The notes under the pieces: generated by a model
What the model saw: only the letters and a program-made list of their open reading frames with translations
The model's database searches: none
Told to the model about the DNA's origin: nothing
Position numbers and translations under genes: made by a program
In this document: piece after piece, positions 1-6,688 of the stretch
How positions within the stretch are numbered: position 1 is the stretch's first letter
Layout: every line of letters begins with the position of its first letter
DNA from: Armatimonadota bacterium
Lineage (GTDB): Bacteria; Armatimonadota; Fimbriimonadia; Fimbriimonadales; GBS-DC
Direction of reading: 5' to 3'
Assembly: GCA_013359125.1 (NCBI GenBank)
Contig: JABWCR010000003.1
Location: forward strand, 141,550-205,549
DNA length: 64,000 nucleotides

Positions 1-1001
1 GGCAGGTAGCTGGGCGCGGTTCGCGCTTTTACAATCTGGTCGCCCACCTTGATGTTGACGATGTTTTCTGAACCCAGCGGCTCCACGACGTACACTTCGC
101 ACGGCACGGCGCCGTCTTTGGTCTCGGCGTGAAGCCGAATGTCCTCGGGGCGCACGCCGTAGATGCACGCCTTGCCCGGCTCGACTTGACCCAACGTGGA
201 AGAGGAGAGATGCAAAGGGATCGGCGGCCCATGCTCGATCTCCAAGGATGCCTTGTCGGCCGAGAGAACGCCTCGTATGAAATTCATTGGAGGGCTGCCG
301 ATAAATCCGGCTACAAACAGGTTCTTGGGCGTGTTGTAGACCTCCATCGGCGTGCCGTCTTGTTGGATCTTTCCCTCGTTAAAGACAGCGATTCGGTCGC
401 CCATAGACATCGCTTCCATCTGGTCGTGCGTAACGTAGAGGGTCGTCGCGCCTAGATCGGTCTGCAGCCGTTTGAGCTCCGCGCGCATGATCGTGCGCAA
501 TTGAGCGTCCAGGTTTGTCAACGGCTCGTCCATCAAGAAGGCCGCCGGACGCCGTACTATGGCGCGACCTAACGCCGCTCTCTGCTGTTCGCCTCCTGAA
601 AGCTGGTTCGGTTTTCGACCGAGCAACCGAGCAATCTGTAAGGTCGCGGCAGCCTTCTGAACGCGCTCGTCCACCTCGGCCTTCGGCGCGCGCACGGCTC
701 TCAGAGGAAAGGCCATGTTGTCGTAGACCGTCAGATGAGGGTAGAGAGCATACGATTGAAACACGAACGCGATGTCCCGATCGGCCGGTTGCAGTTTTGT
801 AACGTCGCGGTTGTTGATCTCGATCCGGCCCTGCGTGGTCTGTTCCAGCCCGGCTACGCATCGCAAGGTGGTCGTTTTGCCGCTACCCGACGGCCCCAAA
901 AGCGCCACAAACTCTTTGTCCTTTACATGAAGGTCGATGCCTGCGACGGCCACCACCTCGTCGTACTTCTTGACCAATCCATGGACGCTGATCGACCCCA
1001 T
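1..1001 (-). CDS. Sugar-type ABC transporter ATPase (MalK/UgpC/MsmX family), 3' end outside window
   Basis: Reading the minus strand from the ATG at 1001 gives an open frame of 333 residues that runs off the window; the family is usually about 360-380 residues, so only the last part is missing. Visible motifs are Walker A GPSGSGKTT (residues 36-44), Q-loop VFQSYALYPHL (80-90), signature LSGGEQQR (134-141), Walker B AFLMDEPLTNLD (154-165), H-loop VTHD (190-193) and the C-terminal TOBE-like motif YGVRPEDI (281-288). The residues before the DEP and the TOBE domain are typical of ATPases that energise CUT1 carbohydrate or glycerol-phosphate importers. It diverges from tgt. A MalG-type permease lies 2 kb away on the other strand, but binding protein and MalF partner are not in view, so the substrate is unknown. 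No Shine-Dalgarno lies at usual spacing; a TATACT hexamer on the minus strand (1053-1048) would give a leader of about 40 bases. Confidence 0.92.
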   Translation of the reverse strand, partial: MGSISVHGLVKKYDEVVAVAGIDLHVKDKEFVALLGPSGSGKTTTLRCVAGLEQTTQGRIEINNRDVTKLQPADRDIAFVFQSYALYPHLTVYDNMAFPLRAVRAPKAEVDERVQKAAATLQIARLLGRKPNQLSGGEQQRAALGRAIVRRPAAFLMDEPLTNLDAQLRTIMRAELKRLQTDLGATTLYVTHDQMEAMSMGDRIAVFNEGKIQQDGTPMEVYNTPKNLFVAGFIGSPPMNFIRGVLSADKASLEIEHGPPIPLHLSSSTLGQVEPGKACIYGVRPEDIRLHAETKDGAVPCEVYVVEPLGSENIVNIKVGDQIVKARTAPSYL

Positions 1002-1049
1002 TGAAGGCCAAGATTTCGCCGCGCTAACCCCGCTTCCTTTCGAGAGCAG

Positions 1050-1055
1050 TATAAT
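1050..1055 (+). promoter_or_regulatory. -10-like TATAAT of tgt, leaderless arrangement
   Basis: A perfect TATAAT ends 8 bases before the GTG start of tgt, so transcription would begin at or next to the start codon. No Shine-Dalgarno is present. A minus-strand TATACT (1053-1048) overlaps it and may serve the divergent ABC ATPase. Confidence 0.6.
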
Positions 1056-1063
1056 CGACAGCC

Positions 1064-2131
1064 GTGTTCCGGTTTGAACTGCTTAAAGAGAGCCCTCAAA
1101 GCCATGCCCGATTAGGTCGACTGACCACTTCTCACGGCGAAGCAGAAACGCCCGTCTTCATGCCAGTGGGCACTCAAGGCTCGGTTAAGGCCATGACTCA
1201 CGAAGAGTTAGAAGAGATCGGCTTTCAGATCATCCTGGGCAACACTTATCACCTGCACCTGCGACCAGGCGAAGAGTTGATCCAGCGTATGGGCGGTCTG
1301 CATCGCTTTATCGCATGGAGCCGCTCTATGCTGACCGACAGCGGCGGATTTCAAGTCTTTAGCCTTTCAAAAACTAGCAAGATCGACGACGACGGGGTCG
1401 AGTTCCGTTCGCACATCGACGGCTCGCTTCATCGCCTCACGCCCGAAAGCTCCATAGCGATCCAAACCGCGCTGGGCGCCGACATCATCATGGCCTTTGA
1501 CGAATGCCCTCCATTCCCAGCCGATTATGACCAGGTAGCAAAGGCGGTCGAGCGAACCTACGCCTGGGCCAAGCGCAGCAAAGCCGCTTGGCAAAGCGAG
1601 AATCAAGCCCTGTTCGGCATCGTCCAGGGAGGCGTGCACGAGGAACTTCGCCAACAGAGTTTAGAGCAGATCGCCGGACTCGATTTTCCCGGCATGGCGA
1701 TTGGCGGCGTGTCGGTCGGCGAAAGCACCGAGGATGTGCGCCGAATCACGCAGCACACGGCTCCTAAAATGCCGAAAGACAAGCCTCGCTATCTGATGGG
1801 CGTCGGTACGCCGGAGGATATTCGCCATGCGGTTTCGTGCGGCGTCGATATGTTCGATTGCGTGTTGCCGACTCGCTTGGGTCGCCACGCCGCTGCCTAC
1901 ACATCGATTGGCAGGATCAATCTCAAATCAGCCCAAAACGCCGAGTTAGACGAACCCATCGACCCGGCGTGCGAGTGCAAAGTTTGCCGCCGTTATTCCC
2001 GTGCGTATCTTTGCCACCTTTTCCGTGCCGCCGAGATCACGGCCTATCGATTGACGACTTACCATAACCTTTGGCATTACGCGCGGCTGATGGATCAGAT
2101 ACGAAGCGAGATCGCAGACGGAGCGCTCTAA
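1064..2131 (+). CDS. tgt: Queuine/preQ1 tRNA-ribosyltransferase
   Basis: Exchanges guanine-34 of GUN-anticodon tRNAs for preQ1 in queuosine synthesis. The 355-residue protein has the family landmarks: TDSGGFQVFSL holding the general acid-base Asp, the ALGADIIMAFDECPP stretch, the GGVSVGE loop, the catalytic FDCVLPTR segment, and a zinc site near the C-terminus made of CECKVC and a following His (CxCx2C...H). The GTG start is chosen because it is 8 bases after a TATAAT and the homology starts there (FRFELL). The next queuosine step, queA, lies 25 kb away in the same window, so the pathway genes are scattered. The stop codon is interlocked with that of convergent deoC in the four bases CTAA (2128-2131). 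Confidence 0.97.
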   Translation: MFRFELLKESPQSHARLGRLTTSHGEAETPVFMPVGTQGSVKAMTHEELEEIGFQIILGNTYHLHLRPGEELIQRMGGLHRFIAWSRSMLTDSGGFQVFSLSKTSKIDDDGVEFRSHIDGSLHRLTPESSIAIQTALGADIIMAFDECPPFPADYDQVAKAVERTYAWAKRSKAAWQSENQALFGIVQGGVHEELRQQSLEQIAGLDFPGMAIGGVSVGESTEDVRRITQHTAPKMPKDKPRYLMGVGTPEDIRHAVSCGVDMFDCVLPTRLGRHAAAYTSIGRINLKSAQNAELDEPIDPACECKVCRRYSRAYLCHLFRAAEITAYRLTTYHNLWHYARLMDQIRSEIADGAL

Positions 2132-3105
2132 TCCTCTGAAAACTCGTCTGGCGATCGATAAACGCCCGTCAACTGCTTGACGATCTGGGAAAGGAGGTCG
2201 TTCAGCAAAGAGCTTGCTCCGAACCGAAACAGATCGGGTGTCAGCCAATCGGGCCCCAGCGTCTCGCGCACCATTACCAGATAGCGAACGGCGTCCTTGG
2301 ATGTTCGGATCCCCCCAGCCGGCTTCATGCCCACTCGCCGACCGTGTCGATCGTAGAAATCGCGGATTGCCTCTAACATGACCAATGTAACGGGCAAAGT
2401 GGCCGCGGGCTGTACCTTCCCGGTGCTGGTCTTGATGAAATCGGCTCCGGCCGCCATCGCGATCTCGGAGGCTCGGCGCACACGGTCGTAGCTGCCCAAT
2501 TCGCCCGTTTCTAAAATGACCTTTAGATGAACCTCTGAGCCGCAAATCTCCTTGGTGCGCACAATCTCGTCGTAAACCGTACCGTAATCGCCCGACAAAA
2601 ACGCGCCGCGATTGATCACCATGTCGATCTCGTCCGCGCCCTGATCGACCGCGTATCGAACGTCTTCTTGACGCAGCGAGAACGGCTTTTGCCCAGCCGG
2701 AAAATCGGTCGCCACGGACGCCACCTTGACCGTCGAGCCTTCTAACCCGCGCTTGGCGACGGAGACAAACATCGGATAGACGCAAACTGCCGCTACCGGC
2801 GGAGCGGCGACCAACGACGCATCCGGCATCCCTGACCGCGGCTGATAGGGCCGAACGGCCTTGGCGCACAAACGCTGGACTTTGCCCTCAGTGTCCATGC
2901 CTTCCAGCGTGGTCAGATCGCACATCGCGATCGCCAGTCGCAAGGCGTACAGTTTGCTCTCTTTCTTGATGCTGCGCTTGCTCAGCCAGGCCGCCCTCGC
3001 TTCCAATTCGACCGCATTGATGGCGCAGCGCTGCTTGAGCGCCGAGTCGAGCGTCGGCTCTGCGGCTCCTCGTGACGGCGCGTCCAATCGGCTGGAGAGG
3101 CTCAT
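2128..3105 (-). CDS. deoC: Deoxyribose-phosphate aldolase
   Basis: Cleaves 2-deoxyribose 5-phosphate to glyceraldehyde 3-phosphate and acetaldehyde in deoxynucleoside catabolism. The 325-residue protein contains the class I aldolase Schiff-base region DFIKTSTGK and the second conserved Lys region GMKPAGGIRT, plus EIDMVINRG. It is longer than the 220-260 residue bacterial form; the extra 70 or so N-terminal residues resemble the longer DeoC type. The ATG start is preceded by CATAAT on the minus strand (3119-3114) ending 8 bases upstream, with no Shine-Dalgarno. It stands alone, with its stop interlocked with tgt's. Confidence 0.95.
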   Translation of the reverse strand: MSLSSRLDAPSRGAAEPTLDSALKQRCAINAVELEARAAWLSKRSIKKESKLYALRLAIAMCDLTTLEGMDTEGKVQRLCAKAVRPYQPRSGMPDASLVAAPPVAAVCVYPMFVSVAKRGLEGSTVKVASVATDFPAGQKPFSLRQEDVRYAVDQGADEIDMVINRGAFLSGDYGTVYDEIVRTKEICGSEVHLKVILETGELGSYDRVRRASEIAMAAGADFIKTSTGKVQPAATLPVTLVMLEAIRDFYDRHGRRVGMKPAGGIRTSKDAVRYLVMVRETLGPDWLTPDLFRFGASSLLNDLLSQIVKQLTGVYRSPDEFSED

Positions 3106-3113
3106 GGCGGTTG

Positions 3114-3119
3114 ATTATG
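3114..3119 (-). promoter_or_regulatory. -10-like CATAAT of deoC, leaderless arrangement
   Basis: The minus strand reads CATAAT, then 8 bases, then the deoC ATG. No Shine-Dalgarno fits in this gap, so a leaderless or nearly leaderless transcript is predicted. Confidence 0.5.
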
Positions 3120-3183
3120 GCACGATCCTAAGGCACTGGCAGGAGCGCCCGTCGACTACCCAGAAATAGCCTGAAACCAGGTC

Positions 3184-4176
3184 ATGAAGAAGAAGCGACT
3201 GATCTCGTTTGCGCTCCTCGCCATCCTCGCAGTCGGATCGATACCGATGCTCGCCCCGTTCGGCTGGATGCTCTCGACATCGCTCAAGACCAAGGAACTG
3301 GCCGGAGAGCATCCGCCGCGCTGGATACCCGAGAAAGAGACTGCATTCTTGTTGACCGACGGCCGGCGCGAATCGGTAACCGTGCTGACCGAAACCGCGG
3401 ACGATCGAATCAAAATCCGCACGGCGCAAGGCGAGACGTTGTTCGTCCCCATCGACAGGGTTCAGCGGGAAAGACGGGTCGCGATGCATTGGGAGAACTA
3501 TCAGCGCGTCTTTCAACCCAGCGCCGCCCACCAGGACGAGGACTTTCCCCGTTACCTCTTAAACACCTTGCTGATTGCGATTCTGACGGCAATGGGTCAG
3601 GCGCTCAGCAGCTCCTTGGTCGCTTTCGGCTTCGCACGGCTGCGTTTTTGGGGAAGCGGTCCGCTCTTTGGCGTCATGCTAGCCACGATGATGATCCCGG
3701 GGCAGATCGGCATGATACCGACCTTCATGATCTTCCGCTGGCTCGGCTGGATCGATACTTTTTTGCCGCTCATCATACCGGCATGGCTGGGCAGCGCCTT
3801 CTTCGCCTTTCTCTATCGCCAATACTTCATGTCGATCCCGTTAGAAATGGACGAGGCCGCCAAAGTAGACGGCGCGACGCCGCTCCAAATCTATTGGCAC
3901 GTGTTGCTGCCAATGGCCAAGCCGGTTACGGTTACGGTCGGCGTCTTTAGCTTCTTGGGCGCGTGGAACGAGTTTCTCGGTCCACTGATCTATCTCAATT
4001 CCGATCACAAGCGCACGCTCTCGCTGGCCTTGGCCAAATTTCAAAGCGCATACGGCGCCGACGTGCCGGCGCTGATGGCCGCGGCTACACTGATGCTGTT
4101 GCCAGCCCTCGCTATCTACTTCTTTAGCCAGCGCGCCTTGACCGAGGGCCTCAACATCGGTGGCGTTAAGGGGTAG
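3184..4176 (+). CDS. MalG/UgpE-type ABC sugar transporter permease with extra periplasmic segment
   Basis: The 330-residue inner-membrane permease has an N-terminal membrane segment (about residues 8-30), further hydrophobic segments from about residue 125, and the cytoplasmic EAA loop EMDEAAKVDGATPLQIYWHVLLP that docks on the ATPase. MalG-type permeases are usually about 275 residues. Here about 45 hydrophilic residues (roughly 55-100, with TDGRRESVTVLTE and TAQGETLFVPIDRV) sit between the first segment and the core, probably in the periplasm. A full importer would need a MalF-type partner, a binding protein and an ATPase. Only a divergent ATPase at 1-1001 is near, so the set is either split or partly lost. 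It overlaps the convergent methyltransferase gene by 11 bases. Confidence 0.88.
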   Translation: MKKKRLISFALLAILAVGSIPMLAPFGWMLSTSLKTKELAGEHPPRWIPEKETAFLLTDGRRESVTVLTETADDRIKIRTAQGETLFVPIDRVQRERRVAMHWENYQRVFQPSAAHQDEDFPRYLLNTLLIAILTAMGQALSSSLVAFGFARLRFWGSGPLFGVMLATMMIPGQIGMIPTFMIFRWLGWIDTFLPLIIPAWLGSAFFAFLYRQYFMSIPLEMDEAAKVDGATPLQIYWHVLLPMAKPVTVTVGVFSFLGAWNEFLGPLIYLNSDHKRTLSLALAKFQSAYGADVPALMAAATLMLLPALAIYFFSQRALTEGLNIGGVKG

Positions 4177-5092
4177 AGAGCGTTTTTACAAGCCTTTCTC
4201 TGACGAACAGCTGTAGTTGCTCGTTCTGAGCCGCTTCTGTCAAACGCCCTTCCGGGATGTGAAAAACCCGCTCGGTGCTATGCGCCTTCGACTTTTCAAG
4301 CCTCTCAAATGCGACCTTGACGTACTCCGGCTTGTTGTCGATGACGACCACGTTGCGTCCCAAGCCCTCTGCCGCTAGCGCGGTCGTGCCGCTTCCGCCA
4401 AAGGGGTCCAGAACCCAATCGCCCTCTTTGGTGAACAGTTTGATAAAAAACTCTGGCAGTCCGACCGGAAAGGCGGCCGGATGCCCCATGTTCTTGCCGA
4501 CCAGCGGCGCCTCGACCACATTGCCCGGTAAAACGTGCTGTTTATCGACCCACTTGCGAAGATCGCGACCAAATCCGCTGTCGTTCTCGCTGTTGTGCCG
4601 TTCGGCGCTCTTGCCGTTCAGTTTAGCCAATCGCTTGGGAGCCCAATCGCCGATCGGCTTGCGAACGGCATCCTGATACATGGCAAACTTCGCACGCTTG
4701 GTGAGATGAAAGCAATACTCCCACTCGTCGCGCAACCGATTGGGCCAGTAGCCGGGCATCGCGTTCGGCTTTAGCCAAATGTAGTCGTCGATGCAGCGCC
4801 ACCCCATCTCTTCCAGCGCCAAAACGGTGCGCCAGACATAGCGGTTGCGAACGCCGTTTACCACCTTGTCTTTGATGTTGAGCACAAACGAGCCGTCGTC
4901 GTCCAGCGCGCGCCAAAACTCTTCGGCAAAGCGACAAAGAAAATCTGGAAAGTCGGCTGGCGAGATGCTGTCGTAATGCCTCTTCCTCGCGTCCGCATAC
5001 GGCGGCGAGGTTACGATCAGATTGAAGAAGCCGTCTGGATAGGCTTTCAACGCCTCTCGCGAATCGCCAAGGATGACGGTGGTTTGGGTCAA
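4166..5092 (-). CDS. DNA methyltransferase (beta class, N4-cytosine or N6-adenine) of a type II R-M pair
   Basis: The 308-residue protein has the beta-class motif order: catalytic motif IV TSPPY near residues 28-32 and SAM-binding motif I DPFGGSGTTALAAE near residue 230, followed by VVVIDNKPEYVKVAFERL. A GHPAAFPVGLPEFF stretch matches the motif X region. TSPPY is most common in N4-cytosine enzymes but also occurs in N6-adenine enzymes, so the modified base is left open. The ATG overlaps the stop of the upstream nuclease gene by four bases (5089-5092), implying translational coupling with the nuclease made first. It would protect host DNA from that enzyme. Confidence 0.93.
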   Translation of the reverse strand: MTQTTVILGDSREALKAYPDGFFNLIVTSPPYADARKRHYDSISPADFPDFLCRFAEEFWRALDDDGSFVLNIKDKVVNGVRNRYVWRTVLALEEMGWRCIDDYIWLKPNAMPGYWPNRLRDEWEYCFHLTKRAKFAMYQDAVRKPIGDWAPKRLAKLNGKSAERHNSENDSGFGRDLRKWVDKQHVLPGNVVEAPLVGKNMGHPAAFPVGLPEFFIKLFTKEGDWVLDPFGGSGTTALAAEGLGRNVVVIDNKPEYVKVAFERLEKSKAHSTERVFHIPEGRLTEAAQNEQLQLFVRERLVKTLSTP

Positions 5093-6027
5093 TCCGATCT
5101 CACCCCGCAGAAGAGTTTGACCAGTTTCAAGGAATTGTTAAATCGTCCCCTTGAATCCAGCAGCCCTGCTTTCTTGCACTCATCGCCGAAAGAATCAAGG
5201 ACCTCTCGTGGCACCTGGCTTATCCTTGCAGGCTCTGCCTTCTTAGTCAATAGCACATCTAACACCGCAGAAACCACTTCCTCATAAGATAATGCAGTAA
5301 AAAAAGGCCAGAAATAATCGGAGCGCCAGATTTCAGTGTTGAACGAGTGAGGCGTGTCCGTCGACTGATTGCGCTTAATCAATCTTTGTCCTCGATCCAT
5401 TGCAATACCAAACACACAGAGATAAGGCCCGGTCCGATTCTTGTCTTTCATTGCAACACCTTCAAGGGCCGCGATCGCCTTCGGCCAATCCTGGCCGCCC
5501 ATTGTGTTGACCCTATTCTTGACCGAAACATAGATCGAAATCGCAGCTTGGGGATCGTCCAGATTGGCGAGAGTGACGGTAAAGTCGGCCTCTTGCTTAC
5601 CCAGATCGGAGACGGAAGTAAACCGAGCACAATGGCTGGCAGCGTCCTTCGCGATGAACTGATAACGCCAACCCGAGTTCATTCGTTCCTTTTGTAACGT
5701 CCTCAGATGGAACTGCTCTTCTGCAACTTCACTATAATGTCGGTCAAGACATTGGTAGGCAGTGGAGGCAGGATCGCCGCAGTACTTTTTGAAGTACTTG
5801 AACAGTTCTCGACCAGCACGGCTGTAGGTGGACGCAACTTGCTCAGGAGTCGCGTCCTCGTGCAGATTAAACGCCTCTCGGCTGGACTTCTGATTGGCCT
5901 TACGAATTGCGTCTGCAATGATACGCTTCAAGGAATCAACACCGACCCTGTTGGTATGAGGAGCGATCTTAGCGTCGTCCAAGAGCCCTCCCGGTGTTCT
6001 TGGGTATGGCTGGATGGTAGATCTCAC
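5089..6027 (-). CDS. Probable type II restriction endonuclease partner of the adjacent methyltransferase
   Basis: This 312-residue protein is not one I recognise by name. It is called a restriction enzyme because it is translationally coupled to a DNA methyltransferase and has a plausible PD-(D/E)xK-like core: LGKQEADFTVTL with Asp148, then about 20 residues later the strand ISIYVSVKNR with Lys170. The usual acidic residue two before the Lys is Ser here, so the active site is only tentative. The start at 6027 is GTG; an in-frame later start is possible. Base composition is lower in G+C than its surroundings (two hand-counted 60-base lines: 47% at 5101 and 38% at 5281), consistent with horizontal transfer. 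No control protein or specificity subunit is present. Confidence 0.65.
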   Translation of the reverse strand: MRSTIQPYPRTPGGLLDDAKIAPHTNRVGVDSLKRIIADAIRKANQKSSREAFNLHEDATPEQVASTYSRAGRELFKYFKKYCGDPASTAYQCLDRHYSEVAEEQFHLRTLQKERMNSGWRYQFIAKDAASHCARFTSVSDLGKQEADFTVTLANLDDPQAAISIYVSVKNRVNTMGGQDWPKAIAALEGVAMKDKNRTGPYLCVFGIAMDRGQRLIKRNQSTDTPHSFNTEIWRSDYFWPFFTALSYEEVVSAVLDVLLTKKAEPARISQVPREVLDSFGDECKKAGLLDSRGRFNNSLKLVKLFCGVRSD

Positions 6028-6059
6028 AATATTAAGAGTTTACCCTGCGGGCCCTGAAC

Positions 6060-6065
6060 CATAAT
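6060..6065 (+). promoter_or_regulatory. -10-like CATAAT of the DUF1287 gene, leaderless arrangement
   Basis: CATAAT ends 6 bases before the ATG at 6072, with no Shine-Dalgarno in between. The promoter sits in the 44-base gap shared with the divergent restriction gene. Confidence 0.45.
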
Positions 6066-6071
6066 ACACCC

Positions 6072-6644
6072 ATGATCGCCGTCATAGCCCTAACTCTTCT
6101 CCTCTTCATCGCAGGATGCCAGGAAGAGCCGCGAGCCAAACCGCCCTCCCCAACCGCAAACAAAGTCCTCATCTCGGCCAAACAGCAGGCCGAAGAAGGC
6201 GCGATCTACGATGCTTCGTATAGACAGATCCCCTATCCTATGGGCGATGTGTCCGAAGATCGCGGCGCCTGCACCGATGTTGTCGTCCGCGCGCTCAGAG
6301 CCGCCGGAAAAGACCTTCAAGCTCTCATTCACAAAGACGCCAAGGCCAATCCGGCCGCTTACCATCGAATCGAAAGAGGCCGCCTCGACAAGAACATAGA
6401 CCACCGACGCGTGCCCAACCATCTTGCCTTCTTGCGACGACATGCCCAGGCGATCAAGCGCGATGACCTGATGCCGGGAGACTTGGTCTACTGGATTCTG
6501 GACAATGGACGCGATCACTGCGGGATCGTATCCGATGCCAAGAACGCACGGGGCGAATGGCTCGTCGTCCACAACTTAAGCCGATGCCAAGAAGAAGACG
6601 TCCTAACGCGCTGGAAGTTCGTCGCTGGTTTCCGGTATCCATAA
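6072..6644 (+). CDS. DUF1287 family lipoprotein (papain/NlpC-like fold expected)
   Basis: The 190-residue protein begins with a lipoprotein signal peptide: a hydrophobic run and the lipobox FIAGC, giving a predicted lipidated Cys16. The body matches the DUF1287 pattern: AKQQAEEGAIYDASYRQIPY, then GDVSEDRGACTDVVVRAL, DKNIDHRRVPNH, and DHCGIVSD with VVHN near the end. The conserved Cys in GACTDV and His in DHCGIV would suit a Cys-His hydrolase of the NlpC/P60-like clan. That function is inferred; the family has no firm biochemical role that I know. The neighbours do not share an obvious pathway. Confidence 0.85.
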   Translation: MIAVIALTLLLFIAGCQEEPRAKPPSPTANKVLISAKQQAEEGAIYDASYRQIPYPMGDVSEDRGACTDVVVRALRAAGKDLQALIHKDAKANPAAYHRIERGRLDKNIDHRRVPNHLAFLRRHAQAIKRDDLMPGDLVYWILDNGRDHCGIVSDAKNARGEWLVVHNLSRCQEEDVLTRWKFVAGFRYP

Positions 6645-6658
6645 GAGCCATTCTGCGT

Positions 6659-6679
6659 TATAATCTCCCTAGTAGGAGG
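6659..6679 (+). promoter_or_regulatory. TATAAT box and Shine-Dalgarno of the fibre-like gene
   Basis: TATAAT at 6659-6664 is followed by AGGAGG at 6674-6679, nine bases before the ATG at 6689. This is a conventional leadered start and settles the start codon 132 bases inside the longest open frame. Confidence 0.6.
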
Positions 6680-6688
6680 GTACTCAGT

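Noticed and set aside
1946..2869. 307-residue minus-strand frame across the tgt/deoC junction
   Set aside because: Arg/Gly/Ser-rich shadow of deoC and tgt, with no domain.
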